DNA of 40,028 nucleotides from an uncultured Endomicrobiia bacterium (lineage in GTDB: Bacteria > Elusimicrobiota > Endomicrobiia > Endomicrobiales > Endomicrobiaceae): positions 1 to 40,028 of the forward strand of contig CAJOJJ010000017.1 of assembly GCA_905234925.1 (NCBI GenBank). Direction: 5' to 3'. The stretch's first letter is position 1, and each line of letters opens with the position of its first letter. Under the pieces are notes generated by a model. It made no database searches, was not told where the DNA came from, and was given only the letters and a program-made list of their open reading frames with translations. Shown here piece after piece: positions 8,414 to 16,580 of this stretch. The translations under genes and the position numbers were made by a program.

Positions 8414-11176
8414 ATGATTTTTAATATGTTCACTAAAAAGATAATCACCACTTTATCAATATTGGTGTTGTTGCCCGTCGTCGCTTTAGCAACAAGTTCT
8501 GCCAACGATTTTAGAAATGATTTTAGGCAGACACGGGGTTTTGTACGAGCAGAAAATTTAGATTTGTATGATGTTGCTGTTCGTGCCGAATTTCTGTTTG
8601 AAGGAATTTTCAATCAGCGTCATGACGGTTGGTATACGGCACCGAACATGCTCAACAATTATTTTAGGTACAACAGTTCCGATATAAACTTAGATAATCA
8701 GGATTGGAAAGACCATTGGGGACAGACGATGTTCCTTGATGTAGCATTTAAACCTTTTACTTGGGCAAGCGCTCAGTTCGGATTGGAATTTATTGCCGAT
8801 TATGCATCCAGATATTGGGCAACCGTAAATCATCCTCACAGAATGTTCGACAGCGGACAGATTGTTCCTCAATTTTCATGGAATACTGCAAGGGCTGAAA
8901 TTCACAACGATTGGGCTCAGTTGTCTTATAACAGAAATCAGTTTCATTATAATTGGCAGTACGAAGGCGACTTGTTCGGTATATATCAGGCAGAAACAGA
9001 TCCTTACAATTTATTGAGAATTACTGGAAGAGCCGTTCCGGAATGGTACCAGTTGGATATGGAAGGTAAAGCAGGAAAGTTCCAACTTATGTACGGCGAA
9101 ACAATGACCGATTATAAAGACGGTTTCTATATGAAGTATAATGATGTGTTCGGCAGCAATTTAAATTTGTTTTATGTTGACCATGTCATTCCCTATGGTA
9201 AAGAGGGTGAAAGAATGAGAACCGCCGAAGTCAGCACGGACTTCAATATAGGCGGCAGTACTTTAGAAGTAGGCGGAAAATTCAGACCGTTCAGAATAGG
9301 TGACGAATATGATTATCTCGACTCTACTGTAGCAGCAGGAGAAGGGACGAACGGTTCGGGATACGTTATAAAACAGGATAAGACTTCCATGGCGGACGCT
9401 TTCGGCGGTGCCGCAAAGTTATCCGTTCCTAAAAGTTTTTGGTTTGATGTTGTTACATTAAAATATTTATATGAGGGGCTGTCGGCAGGCAACAAACAGC
9501 AGTTTGATATCTCTATACAGCAGGCTTTAACCGATACTTTAACAGGTCACTTTGCTTATATGAGAAGGAAACCTCTTTTAAGAGCTCTTCCGGCTTCGTC
9601 AAGCATTTACGGTCCGGATTTAACACAAGCCAGAGGACAGACTTCTCCTTTTTGGGTATGGTGGAGAAATGAGCCTACCGGTTGGAACAACAGAGATACG
9701 GACCAGTTTACGTTCACGTTCACTTATGACCCGACTCCCGATACTTGGTTCTATTTGTATGAACCTAATACAATTGAAGAATGGAACTTAAACCCGAAAG
9801 AAGATGCTCTTCTTACTTTTGCCACGCAGCTTAAATTAACCAGATATTTGGGCGGAACGGACAGACAGATATACAGAGATGAAAACGATGAAGTTATTTG
9901 GGAAAACTTTTCCGGGTATCCCGTTTACGGGGCATTTCCCTCTGACAGATATTTAGGTTCTTTATATTTCTTAACAAGAATATTTTTTGATAATTATGAA
10001 GTATTATATGACTTTGAAGTCGGTGAAGATGCTGCAACGTTGTCTGCACCTTATACTGCGCAGGAAGTTTATTTGAAAAAAGTTACGGGCTATTTTAAGA
10101 CGAATTTGTCAGTATATACGGGTCCTTACAAATTTAAAATAGGTTATGCCAAAGATGCTTGGGGCCCTGAAGACTGGCACAAAAATTTCGGTGCAACTTA
10201 CGATGAAGTTTATTATGCTCAAGTATCAAGAACGTTTACACCGTGTATAATTGCCGGTGTTGACTATGTCGGCGGAAGAAAAACCGATTATTATGTTGTA
10301 AAGAAAATAGACGGCGTTTCAGCTTCCAGAAACGAGCTTGGAACTTTTGATGAAGTCAGAACTTATGTTCGTTTGATATTTGAAGGATTGTTTAAATTCG
10401 GCAGTAAACCCAGAGTTTCAATTGATGAAGTTATGCCGGAAGTTTCTTTAAGTTTGGCACCGGATGTCATTATGCCGTCAAGAGGACAAAAAACTACATT
10501 GTATCCTTTGGCTTATGACGAAAACGGTATCGCCGCATGGGAAATAAAGCTGCTTGATAAGAGTAATAAAATTGTTTATTCGTTCAGCGGTTACGGAGAA
10601 CCTCCCGAATCCGTTAAATGGAACGGAAAAGATTTCGAAAATAAATATTTGCCGGATGAAACTTATTATGCGCAGTTAACCGTAAGTGATACTTTTGGCA
10701 ACACAAACAAGTCTAATATTTGTCAGGTTCGTTTGATTACTCCTGATTTGAAAGTAGAAGAAACTGAAAAAGGTTTGAAATTGTCATTCTCTTCTAAAGT
10801 GCTCTTTGACTTCGATAAGACAAATATTAAGTCCAGTGCAAGCAAAATATTAAAAGAAACTGCAAGAATATTGAATACGTTTGTTGATAATAACATAAGC
10901 ATAGAAGGTCACACTGATAGTTACGGTTCCGATGAGTATAATCAGAGCTTGTCCGAAAGAAGAGCAAGATCTGTAGCGAATTACTTGGCAAATAATTTGA
11001 ACGTTGACAGAAACAGAATGACTACGATAGGTTACGGCGAAAGAGTTCCTGTTGCGACGAACAAGACAGCGGTCGGCAGAGAACAGAACAGAAGAGTTGA
11101 AATTCTTATCTTGAAAAAGGATGGGAATGACAATATAACAAAAACATCAAATGTAGAGTATGATCTACAGAATTAA
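8414..11176 (+). CDS. Large outer-membrane beta-barrel protein with C-terminal OmpA peptidoglycan-binding domain
   Basis: 920 residues. A signal peptide ends near ALATSS (about 25). Residues 30-660 are rich in aromatic, alternating beta-strand-like sequence with many Tyr/Trp/Phe, as in a large porin-like barrel. Residues about 690-780 look like a FlgD/Ig-type fold (GIAAWEIKLLDKS, GEPPESVKWNGKDF, PDETYYAQLTVSD). The C-terminus is an OmpA domain: LFDFDKTNIKSSAS from 797, EGHTDSYGSDEYNQSLSERR near 834-853, and VGREQNRRVEILI. This domain binds peptidoglycan, so the protein links outer membrane and cell wall. Start ATG 8414 or 8429 (MFTKK); both keep the signal peptide. It heads an apparent run of exported-protein genes, with the next gene 17 bases away. 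Confidence 0.9.
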   Translation: MIFNMFTKKIITTLSILVLLPVVALATSSANDFRNDFRQTRGFVRAENLDLYDVAVRAEFLFEGIFNQRHDGWYTAPNMLNNYFRYNSSDINLDNQDWKDHWGQTMFLDVAFKPFTWASAQFGLEFIADYASRYWATVNHPHRMFDSGQIVPQFSWNTARAEIHNDWAQLSYNRNQFHYNWQYEGDLFGIYQAETDPYNLLRITGRAVPEWYQLDMEGKAGKFQLMYGETMTDYKDGFYMKYNDVFGSNLNLFYVDHVIPYGKEGERMRTAEVSTDFNIGGSTLEVGGKFRPFRIGDEYDYLDSTVAAGEGTNGSGYVIKQDKTSMADAFGGAAKLSVPKSFWFDVVTLKYLYEGLSAGNKQQFDISIQQALTDTLTGHFAYMRRKPLLRALPASSSIYGPDLTQARGQTSPFWVWWRNEPTGWNNRDTDQFTFTFTYDPTPDTWFYLYEPNTIEEWNLNPKEDALLTFATQLKLTRYLGGTDRQIYRDENDEVIWENFSGYPVYGAFPSDRYLGSLYFLTRIFFDNYEVLYDFEVGEDAATLSAPYTAQEVYLKKVTGYFKTNLSVYTGPYKFKIGYAKDAWGPEDWHKNFGATYDEVYYAQVSRTFTPCIIAGVDYVGGRKTDYYVVKKIDGVSASRNELGTFDEVRTYVRLIFEGLFKFGSKPRVSIDEVMPEVSLSLAPDVIMPSRGQKTTLYPLAYDENGIAAWEIKLLDKSNKIVYSFSGYGEPPESVKWNGKDFENKYLPDETYYAQLTVSDTFGNTNKSNICQVRLITPDLKVEETEKGLKLSFSSKVLFDFDKTNIKSSASKILKETARILNTFVDNNISIEGHTDSYGSDEYNQSLSERRARSVANYLANNLNVDRNRMTTIGYGERVPVATNKTAVGREQNRRVEILILKKDGNDNITKTSNVEYDLQN

Positions 11177-11193
11177 AAAAAGGAGACAGAACA

Positions 11194-11823
11194 ATGAAAA
11201 GACTTACTAGTCTGGCAGTAGCAGCTGTTTTCATGTTAGGCGTTTCGGGTATTGCTTTTGCAGCACCTAAAGCTAAAGCAGCAACAGCATCAAAACCAAC
11301 TCCCTCTTTTAAAGCTTTCGCAGTTTATGTTGAAAATGCTTCAAAAGAAAACCACTTTGCACCTTCCGGTTGGATGGGAGATTTCGGCGACTTGAAACTT
11401 AACCAAGCTTGCACAGAAACACCGAGAAGCGGCAACACTTGCATAAAGATTACGTACAGTGCAAAGATGACTCAGGGTGCAGGATGGACAGGTATATTCT
11501 GGCAGCAGCCTGCTAACAACTGGGGAGAAAAGAAAGGCGGTTATGATTTGACCGGTGCTAAGAAGCTTACTTTCTGGGCAAGAGGAGCACAGGGTGGCGA
11601 AAAAATTGCAGAATTTAAAGTTGGCGGTATTACAGGTGAATATCCCGACACTGATTCTTCAAGTATCGGACCTATCGAGCTCACAAAAGAATGGCAGAAA
11701 TATACTATCGATTTGGAAGGCAAAGATTTAAGCCACATCATCGGTGGTTTCTGCTTTGCAGCATCAAAAGATGACAATCCTAACGGATTTGTAATCTATT
11801 TTGATGACATCATTTATGAATAA
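11194..11823 (+). CDS. Secreted carbohydrate-binding-like (jelly-roll) protein
   Basis: 209 residues. Strong AAGGAGA Shine-Dalgarno before ATG 11194. A signal peptide runs to about residue 23 (SGIAFA-APK), then a short alanine/lysine linker. The body looks like a galactose-binding/CBM-type beta sandwich: PRSGNTCIKITYSA, WTGIFWQQPANNW, YDLTGAKKLTFWARG, EWQKYTIDLEGKDLSHIIGG and a final VIYFDDIIYE. That last phrase, with an acidic pair just before the end, is typical of CIA30/CBM11-like folds. It could bind glycan at the cell surface. It resembles the lipoprotein at 12115 in overall plan, so the two may be paralogues. Followed by a stem-loop at 11847. Confidence 0.75.
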   Translation: MKRLTSLAVAAVFMLGVSGIAFAAPKAKAATASKPTPSFKAFAVYVENASKENHFAPSGWMGDFGDLKLNQACTETPRSGNTCIKITYSAKMTQGAGWTGIFWQQPANNWGEKKGGYDLTGAKKLTFWARGAQGGEKIAEFKVGGITGEYPDTDSSSIGPIELTKEWQKYTIDLEGKDLSHIIGGFCFAASKDDNPNGFVIYFDDIIYE

Positions 11824-11846
11824 TTTGATGTTTTTGTAATAGTTAT

Positions 11847-11872
11847 GAAGCGGAAGTTTTCGCTTCCGCTTC
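11847..11872 (+). terminator. Perfect 10-bp stem-loop after the jelly-roll gene
   Basis: GAAGCGGAAG (11847-11856) pairs perfectly with CTTCCGCTTC (11863-11872) around a 6-base loop. There is no T-run after it, so it could be an mRNA-end stabiliser or a weak terminator rather than a classic intrinsic terminator. Confidence 0.5.
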
Positions 11873-11888
11873 GTAACGACAGTTCTTT

Positions 11889-12092
11889 ACAGCTTAAAGT
11901 TGAAAACTTAAAACGACAGGTTAAAAGGTGAAAGGGTGAAGAGGTGAATGGTTTTTGAACGACGAAACGATAAACAACAATGTCGTCATTGCGAGCGAAG
12001 CGAAGCAATCTTGCCGTTGCCGTTAATTATAAATTGTAAACTATAAATTATAAATTGTTTTCTTAAGTTTTGAACTATAAGCTATAAATTAA
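11889..12092 (+). repeat. Intergenic repeat cluster: 7- and 8-base word arrays plus one TGTCATT-type palindrome
   Basis: 11891-11916 is four degenerate 7-base words (AGCTTAA, AGTTGAA, AACTTAA, AACGACA). 11917-11945 is 8-base words (CAGGTTAA, AAGGTGAA, AGGGTGAA, GAGGTGAA). 11981-12010 is a palindrome of the ATTGCGAG...AGCAATC type. 12022-12092 is 7-base AT words (TAAATTG, TAAACTA, TAAATTA, TAAATTG). No open reading frame of interest lies here. Confidence 0.75.
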
Positions 12093-12114
12093 AATTTTTA
12101 GACTATATAAAAGA

Positions 12115-12756
12115 ATGAAAAGTAAATTTTATTTGTTAATCTTGTGTCTTTTTTGTTTGGTATCTTTCGTATCTTGCGACAGATACCCTATAGAGGCTAT
12201 TGTCGAGATACCGGGCAGAATAGATTCTTGGCCTAATCCTTGGTATATTTATGACGACCAAATAAATACCAGAGGAAATATGGAGCCTTACAGATGGGTA
12301 GATGATCAGTTGTGTGCTTCCTGGAATTATGCAAAGGTTGACTTTTCCTGCACAAGCGGTGCAAAAAGCGGACATAAATGTATGTATTTTACTTGGATAG
12401 GAGACTCTACCGATACGAGCGGAGCGACGTATTTCGGTTTTGGTCTTATGGCAAGGGAAGTTCTTGGAGAAAAGATTGCTTTAGGTAAAGCCGGATATAA
12501 TAATTTAACATTTTATATAAAGGGCAGTTTGAATTCCGATTGTGCTTTTGTAATAGAAATTCCCGGAACAAGCGTAAGCAGAACAATATACAGCACGGAT
12601 ATCTCTTCCGAATGGCGGGAAATTGTTGTTCCTATGAGTTTGGCTTCATCAACCGAAGTTGAGTATGATATAGCTTTTGCGTTGAAGAAGTTGGACGGTG
12701 CGGACAAAACCAACGGCGGTACGGTTTATCTTGACGATATAAGGTTTGTTAAATAA
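12115..12756 (+). CDS. Lipoprotein with carbohydrate-binding-like domain
   Basis: 213 residues. The N-terminus is a lipoprotein signal: a hydrophobic run followed by SFVSC, with the lipidated cysteine at about residue 21. The mature part has a beta-sandwich look: SGAKSGHKCMYFTW, ATYFGFGLMAREV, YNNLTFYIKGSLNSD, EWREIVVPMSLAS and a closing GGTVYLDDIRFVK. This parallels the protein encoded at 11194. It probably sits in a membrane leaflet facing the periplasm or outside and binds a glycan; ligand unknown. No clear Shine-Dalgarno precedes ATG 12115; a TATATA element lies only about 5 bases before the start. The next two genes follow with 2-base gaps, so the three form an operon. Confidence 0.72.
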   Translation: MKSKFYLLILCLFCLVSFVSCDRYPIEAIVEIPGRIDSWPNPWYIYDDQINTRGNMEPYRWVDDQLCASWNYAKVDFSCTSGAKSGHKCMYFTWIGDSTDTSGATYFGFGLMAREVLGEKIALGKAGYNNLTFYIKGSLNSDCAFVIEIPGTSVSRTIYSTDISSEWREIVVPMSLASSTEVEYDIAFALKKLDGADKTNGGTVYLDDIRFVK

Positions 12757-12758
12757 TT

Positions 12759-13253
12759 ATGTTAAAGAAAATATTTACTCTTATTATTTCAGTAGTTTTA
12801 TTAAGTTCGGTAAATGCCGGTACTGCCCGTGCATGTACATTAACTTGTGACTTTTCCGAATATACGGCTACAAATGCAGCTATACGTTCTGCCGTTATGC
12901 CCGGTTGGGGGCAAAGATGGAATGAGCAGAAAACTAAAGGTTGGATAGTTTTCGGTGCGTTTGCAGCAACCGTTTTCGGAGCATTTTATTATCTTAATAA
13001 ATCGGAAAGCGATTACGATTCTTATAAAAAGTTAGGTGCAAGAGATTCTTCTTATTATGACGATTATGAAAGGGATTTAAATACTTCCAGAATTTTTGGA
13101 ATTGCAGCTGTATTGATATGGGCATATGCGGTAGTAGATGCTTACATTGTTGCCGATAAAAAATCTCAAGAATATGTTTACAGTAAATTTAATGTTGATA
13201 CTTACGGTAAAGACGGCTTAATGGTTACATACAAAACAAGGTTTAATATTTAA
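12759..13253 (+). CDS. Small membrane protein, DUF5683-like
   Basis: 164 residues. A signal-like hydrophobic N-terminus (to about residue 25) is followed by AIRSAVMPGWGQRWNEQKTKGW, the hallmark of DUF5683-type proteins (an S-A-x-x-P-G-x-G-Q element before the first core helix). A membrane helix (WIVFGAFAATVFGAFYYL), a charged tyrosine-rich loop (YDSYKKLGARDSSYYDDYERD) and a second helix (IFGIAAVLIWAYAVVDAYIVA) come next. The family is found in Gram-negative envelopes; function is unknown. There are two bases between the preceding stop and this ATG and no Shine-Dalgarno, so translation is probably coupled. Confidence 0.7.
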   Translation: MLKKIFTLIISVVLLSSVNAGTARACTLTCDFSEYTATNAAIRSAVMPGWGQRWNEQKTKGWIVFGAFAATVFGAFYYLNKSESDYDSYKKLGARDSSYYDDYERDLNTSRIFGIAAVLIWAYAVVDAYIVADKKSQEYVYSKFNVDTYGKDGLMVTYKTRFNI

Positions 13254-13255
13254 TT

Positions 13256-13609
13256 ATGAACTTCAAAAAAATATTTTTATTATTGTTTTTCGCATTATTT
13301 GTAATGGGTTTTTCTGCCTGTACCAAAAGAGACAGGCTGCTTGACAATACCATTGTGCTGCAGATAGAGCCGGCAGGTGATATTACTTTAAATACGGGTG
13401 ATACTAAAACTTTGACGGCAATAATAAAAAATATAAAATTTGAAGAAGTTTCTCACAGTGTTAAATGGTCAGTTTCGGATTCAAGCTTGGGAAGCTTTTC
13501 AAGCACCACTTCTAAATCTACCGTATTTACTGCAGAGTCTGCAGGTACGGGTACAATAACACTTTCCTGTCAGGGGAATAGTGTAACAGTCAACCTTACG
13601 GTCAGTTAG
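13256..13609 (+). CDS. Small lipoprotein with bacterial Ig-like (Big_2) domain
   Basis: 117 residues. Lipobox GFSAC places the lipidated cysteine near residue 22. The rest fits one Ig-like fold: ITLNTGDTKTLTAIIKN, VKWSVSDSSLGSFSS, KSTVFTAESAGTGTITLSC and a final VTVNLTVS. This W-S-x-x...G-x-x-T-A-x-x-x-G-x-x-x-I pattern is that of Big_2 domains in adhesins and surface proteins. Two bases separate it from the upstream gene. Likely the last gene of the 12115 operon. Confidence 0.72.
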   Translation: MNFKKIFLLLFFALFVMGFSACTKRDRLLDNTIVLQIEPAGDITLNTGDTKTLTAIIKNIKFEEVSHSVKWSVSDSSLGSFSSTTSKSTVFTAESAGTGTITLSCQGNSVTVNLTVS

Positions 13610-13660
13610 TCTGTTGTTTTTTGTTGCTTTTTCCCTCTATATTTGATATCCTATCCCATT

Positions 13661-14134
13661 ATGAAAATCTGTAAAAATTTTTTAAAAATCAATAAAGCCA
13701 ATTACTTAAAGTTTATCGAAAAGAAAAATTCTTCAATGGCTGCAAAGTTTAAAGCGGTGGATTTTTCCGAAAGGATTGTTCTTTTGCCGCACTGTATGAG
13801 AAGTACCGGTAACTGCAAAGCCAAAGACGAGGGTACATATTACACCTGTGTTGGCTGCGGTGCCTGCAAAATAGCACAGATAACAAAGCTTGCAAAAGAG
13901 CTGGGCTATAAAAAAGTTTACATAATGAAAGGCGGCAAAGCTATTCAAAATCTGTTAATTCAGGATAAAACAAAGGCCGTCGTTGCAGTTGCCTGCCACT
14001 TTGAGGGGGCGCAGGGAATAAAAATGACGGACAAATTGAAAGTAATAACACAGTTTGTTCCTCTTTTAAAAGACGGCTGCTGTGATACGGATGTGGATGT
14101 TGAAATTGTTAAAAAAATAATGGAGCAAAAATAA
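13661..14134 (+). CDS. DUF116 family cysteine-rich protein
   Basis: 157 residues from ATG 13661 (a TTG 18 bases upstream is less likely). The family pattern is clear: RIVLLPHCMRSTGNCKAK, then TCVGCGACKIAQI, a GYKKVYIMKGGKAIQNLL segment and VVAVACHFEGAQGIKM. The clustered cysteines (CxxCGxC type) suggest an iron-sulfur or zinc site. DUF116 proteins are common in anaerobes, but their reaction is not established. No Shine-Dalgarno is visible before the start. The helicase gene begins 3 bases after the stop, so they share a transcript. Confidence 0.82.
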   Translation: MKICKNFLKINKANYLKFIEKKNSSMAAKFKAVDFSERIVLLPHCMRSTGNCKAKDEGTYYTCVGCGACKIAQITKLAKELGYKKVYIMKGGKAIQNLLIQDKTKAVVAVACHFEGAQGIKMTDKLKVITQFVPLLKDGCCDTDVDVEIVKKIMEQK

Positions 14135-14137
14135 AAA

Positions 14138-15808
14138 ATGGAAAAACTTAAATTTACCGAGCTTAATTTATCGGCGGAAATTTTAAAAGCCGTTGCGGAT
14201 ATGGGCTTTGAAGAGGCAAGCCCCATACAGTCGCTTGCCATACCGAAAATGATTGAGGGGCTTGATATTATCGGGCAGGCTCAAACCGGAACGGGGAAAA
14301 CCGCCGCTTTCGGAATACCTATCCTTGAAAAAATAAATGCCAAAGAAAAAACTACTCAGGCACTTGTAATGTGTCCGACCAGAGAGCTGGCAATACAGGT
14401 TGCAGAAGAGTTAAAAACTCTTTCAAAATATAAAAGAGGCGTAAACATTATTCCCGTTTACGGCGGACAGCCGATATTTCGTCAGATGTCTGCACTTAAT
14501 AAAGGTGCACACATTGTAATAGGTACACCGGGAAGAATTATCGACCATATAGAAAGAAAAACCATAAAACTTGACCATGTAAAAACCGTCGTTCTGGACG
14601 AAGCCGACGAGATGCTTGATATGGGTTTTCGTGATGATATAGAACTTATATTAAAAAATCTTCCGGAAGAGAAACAGACTGCATTTTTCTCTGCAACCAT
14701 GCCTAAAGAGTTTATGGCATTAACAAGAAAATATCAGGTACGTCCCGAAACAATAAAAGTTGTTCACGAAAAATTAACAGTACCTTTAATAGAGCAGCTC
14801 TATTGCGAAGTTCGTGAACATCAGAAAGTTGAAGCATTGGCAAGATGTCTTGATATGTATGACCCGAAACTTTCTCTTATATTTTGCAACACAAAAAGAA
14901 AAGTTGACGAGCTTGCAGCACAGCTGCAGATAAGAGGATATTCCGCAGATGCCATACACGGCGATATGAATCAAACTCAGCGTGACAGAGTTATGGATAA
15001 ATTCAGAAATAACAAAATAGAAATCCTTATCGCTACTGACGTTGCTGCACGCGGTATAGATGTTGATGATGTGGAAGCAGTTTTTAATTTCGATATTCCG
15101 CAAGATATTGAAGCTTATGTACACAGAATAGGCAGGACAGGCCGTGCGGGAAGAACCGGCCAAGCATTCAGCCTTATTGCAGGAAGAGATATATACAAAT
15201 TAAGAGATATTCAAAGATATACCAAAACTACCGTTAAGAGAATCCCCGTTCCGTCGCTTGCCGACGTGGAAAATGTGAAAATTTCTTCTTTTATGGAAAA
15301 GTTAAAAGAAACTTTAAAGCAGGACACTTTTGAAAAATACATTACAAAAATTGAATCTTTAATTACGGACAACATCACATCCGTTGATGTTGCAGCAGCA
15401 CTTTTTGAAATGATGGTTGAAGCCGAAAATGATAAACAGCACGAAGATATCGACTTAAATGTTCCGAGTTTCGAGAGAGATTTTTCGAAAAAACGTGACC
15501 GTTTCGGGAAATCGGGAAAGAAATTCGGCGACAAGAAAGGTATCAGAAGACATGTCGGTGTGGAAAAAGGAATGACAAGGCTTTTTATCAATATAGGTAA
15601 AAGTAAAAAAGTCCGCCCGGGCGATTTCGTCGGTGCTATTGCAGGCGAAACGGGTATGAACGGAAATATGGTTGGAAGTATTGATATTTATGACAAGTTT
15701 ACTTTTGTGGAAGTACCGTCACAAAATGCACAGCAGGTAATAGATGCGTTAAACAACAGTAATATTAAAGGCCACAGAGTTGCCGTAGAAAAAGCACAAG
15801 GAAAATAG
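14138..15808 (+). CDS. DEAD-box ATP-dependent RNA helicase with DbpA-type RNA-binding tail
   Basis: 556 residues. All core motifs are present: Q motif (ASPIQSLAIP), AQTGTGKT at 48-55, PTRELAIQ, GTPGR, VLDEADE around 152-158, SAT, IFCNTKRK, ARGIDV and HRIGRTGRAGRTG. After a charged linker (about 440-475) the C-terminus (TRLFINIGKSKK, GAIAGETGMNG, VGSIDIYDKFTFVEVP) is a DbpA/CsdA RNA-binding domain. The whole looks like DeaD/CshA, which unwinds structured RNA in ribosome assembly, cold adaptation and mRNA decay. GGAG at about 14121-14124 precedes ATG 14138. It lies between DUF116 and FmdB genes in one operon. Confidence 0.96.
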   Translation: MEKLKFTELNLSAEILKAVADMGFEEASPIQSLAIPKMIEGLDIIGQAQTGTGKTAAFGIPILEKINAKEKTTQALVMCPTRELAIQVAEELKTLSKYKRGVNIIPVYGGQPIFRQMSALNKGAHIVIGTPGRIIDHIERKTIKLDHVKTVVLDEADEMLDMGFRDDIELILKNLPEEKQTAFFSATMPKEFMALTRKYQVRPETIKVVHEKLTVPLIEQLYCEVREHQKVEALARCLDMYDPKLSLIFCNTKRKVDELAAQLQIRGYSADAIHGDMNQTQRDRVMDKFRNNKIEILIATDVAARGIDVDDVEAVFNFDIPQDIEAYVHRIGRTGRAGRTGQAFSLIAGRDIYKLRDIQRYTKTTVKRIPVPSLADVENVKISSFMEKLKETLKQDTFEKYITKIESLITDNITSVDVAAALFEMMVEAENDKQHEDIDLNVPSFERDFSKKRDRFGKSGKKFGDKKGIRRHVGVEKGMTRLFINIGKSKKVRPGDFVGAIAGETGMNGNMVGSIDIYDKFTFVEVPSQNAQQVIDALNNSNIKGHRVAVEKAQGK

Positions 15809-15818
15809 GAGTAAAAAT

Positions 15819-16022
15819 ATGCCTTTATTTGAATTTATATGCAAGAAATGCGGAAAGAAATTTGAAAAATTAGTTTTTTCAACTGATACTGAAAAGCTGT
15901 CTTGTCCCGAGTGCAAAAGCGAAAATGTAGAAAAACAGTTTTCTACTTTTTCTGCAAATTCTTCCGGTTCTTCAAAGAGCAGCGGCCACCACTGTTGCGG
16001 CAGTTGTTGCCATAATCATTAG
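15819..16022 (+). CDS. FmdB-type zinc-ribbon protein
   Basis: 67 residues. MPLFEFICKKCGKKFEKLV with a later LSCPECKSENVEKQF gives the two CxxC knuckles of the FmdB/Zn-ribbon_8 family. The tail is serine-rich and then Cys/His-rich (GHHCCGSCCHNH), possibly a second metal site. Named after a putative regulator of formamidase; in most genomes its role is unknown. TAGGAG Shine-Dalgarno lies 10 bases downstream of the helicase stop, so it is the last gene of that operon. Confidence 0.88.
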   Translation: MPLFEFICKKCGKKFEKLVFSTDTEKLSCPECKSENVEKQFSTFSANSSGSSKSSGHHCCGSCCHNH

Positions 16023-16380
16023 TTCTTTAAATAAAATTTACTTTTTTTGTGCTGGCACTTGACGCAAAAAGGAAATCATATTCTCGTTTGCTCAAGTAAC
16101 GGAAGAAGATTTTGCTTTTTTTGCACTGGCACTATTCGTTTATATTTTCCAAGCCGGGCTCAACTGCTCTTTCCTAACGACTAAAGGAAGACGGAAAGAG
16201 CCACGAACATGGTCGCCCTAAAATTCTCTAAGTAACTGAATTTTACTTGAAAAATATTGCACTCATAAGCAGTGCCTGAGGTGCTTCAAAAAAGAAAATC
16301 TCTTCCTTAGAAATACCGTTCAATTATAAAGTATACGCTATAAATTATAAATTGTCGTCTCATCTCGAACATATTTCCTT
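16023..16380. other. Long intergenic region with several stem-loops, no gene recognised
   Basis: No plausible coding frame. Two near-identical stretches reading TTTTTTTG-(T/C)(G/A)C-TGGCACT occur about 76 bases apart (16044 and 16120). GCTCTTTCC and GGAAAGAGC (about 16168-16205) form a perfect 9-bp stem. Further small hairpins involve AAGTAA/TTACTT (about 16230-16250) and GCACT/AGTGC (about 16260-16276). It is more GC-rich than the surrounding intergenic DNA, so an untranslated RNA is possible, but I could not match a known family. 16322-16355 is a 7-base word array. Confidence 0.4.
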
Positions 16381-16386
16381 TTTGCT

Positions 16387-16520
16387 TGTCATTCCGCACT
16401 TGATGTGGGATCTCGCTTTTGTCTGTCATTGCGAGACCGCTTTAGCGGTCGTGGCAATCCAGTGTCGTTAAAACCGCGAAGCGGTGTCATTCCCGAAGGT
16501 TGTAGTCGGGAATCTATGTT
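16387..16520 (+). repeat. Cluster of three TGTCATT...AATC/ATCT palindromes
   Basis: 16387-16415 (TGTCATTCC...GGGATCT), 16424-16465 (TGTCATTGCGAG...GTGGCAATCCAG with a GACCGC/GCGGTC centre) and 16485-16518 (TGTCATTCCCGA...TCGGGAATCTATG). Between the last two, 16473-16485 is an ACCGC-GAA-GCGGT hairpin. They match palindromes at 23934, 39400 and inside the pilin gene. Confidence 0.85.
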
Positions 16521-16547
16521 TATAAAATACCTTAAATTATAAGCTCT

Positions 16548-16574
16548 AAGCTAAAAAATCACAAAGTGATTTTT
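16548..16574 (+). promoter_or_regulatory. AAGCTAAAA box and triloop hairpin before the radical-SAM gene
   Basis: AAGCTAAAA (16548-16556) runs into a perfect 9-bp hairpin, AAAAATCAC-AAA-GTGATTTTT (16554-16574). It ends 6 bases before ATG 16581, where a Shine-Dalgarno would be expected and is missing. Confidence 0.55.
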
Positions 16575-16580
16575 ATTAAT

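Noticed and set aside
16058-16074. Possible sigma54 promoter (TGGCAC...GC)
   Set aside because: The distance between the GG and GC elements is 10 bases here, not the 12 needed for sigma54, and no matching gene follows.
16566-16580. GTG at 16566 as start of the radical-SAM gene
   Set aside because: It lies within the hairpin stem and adds only five residues; ATG 16581 is the more natural start.
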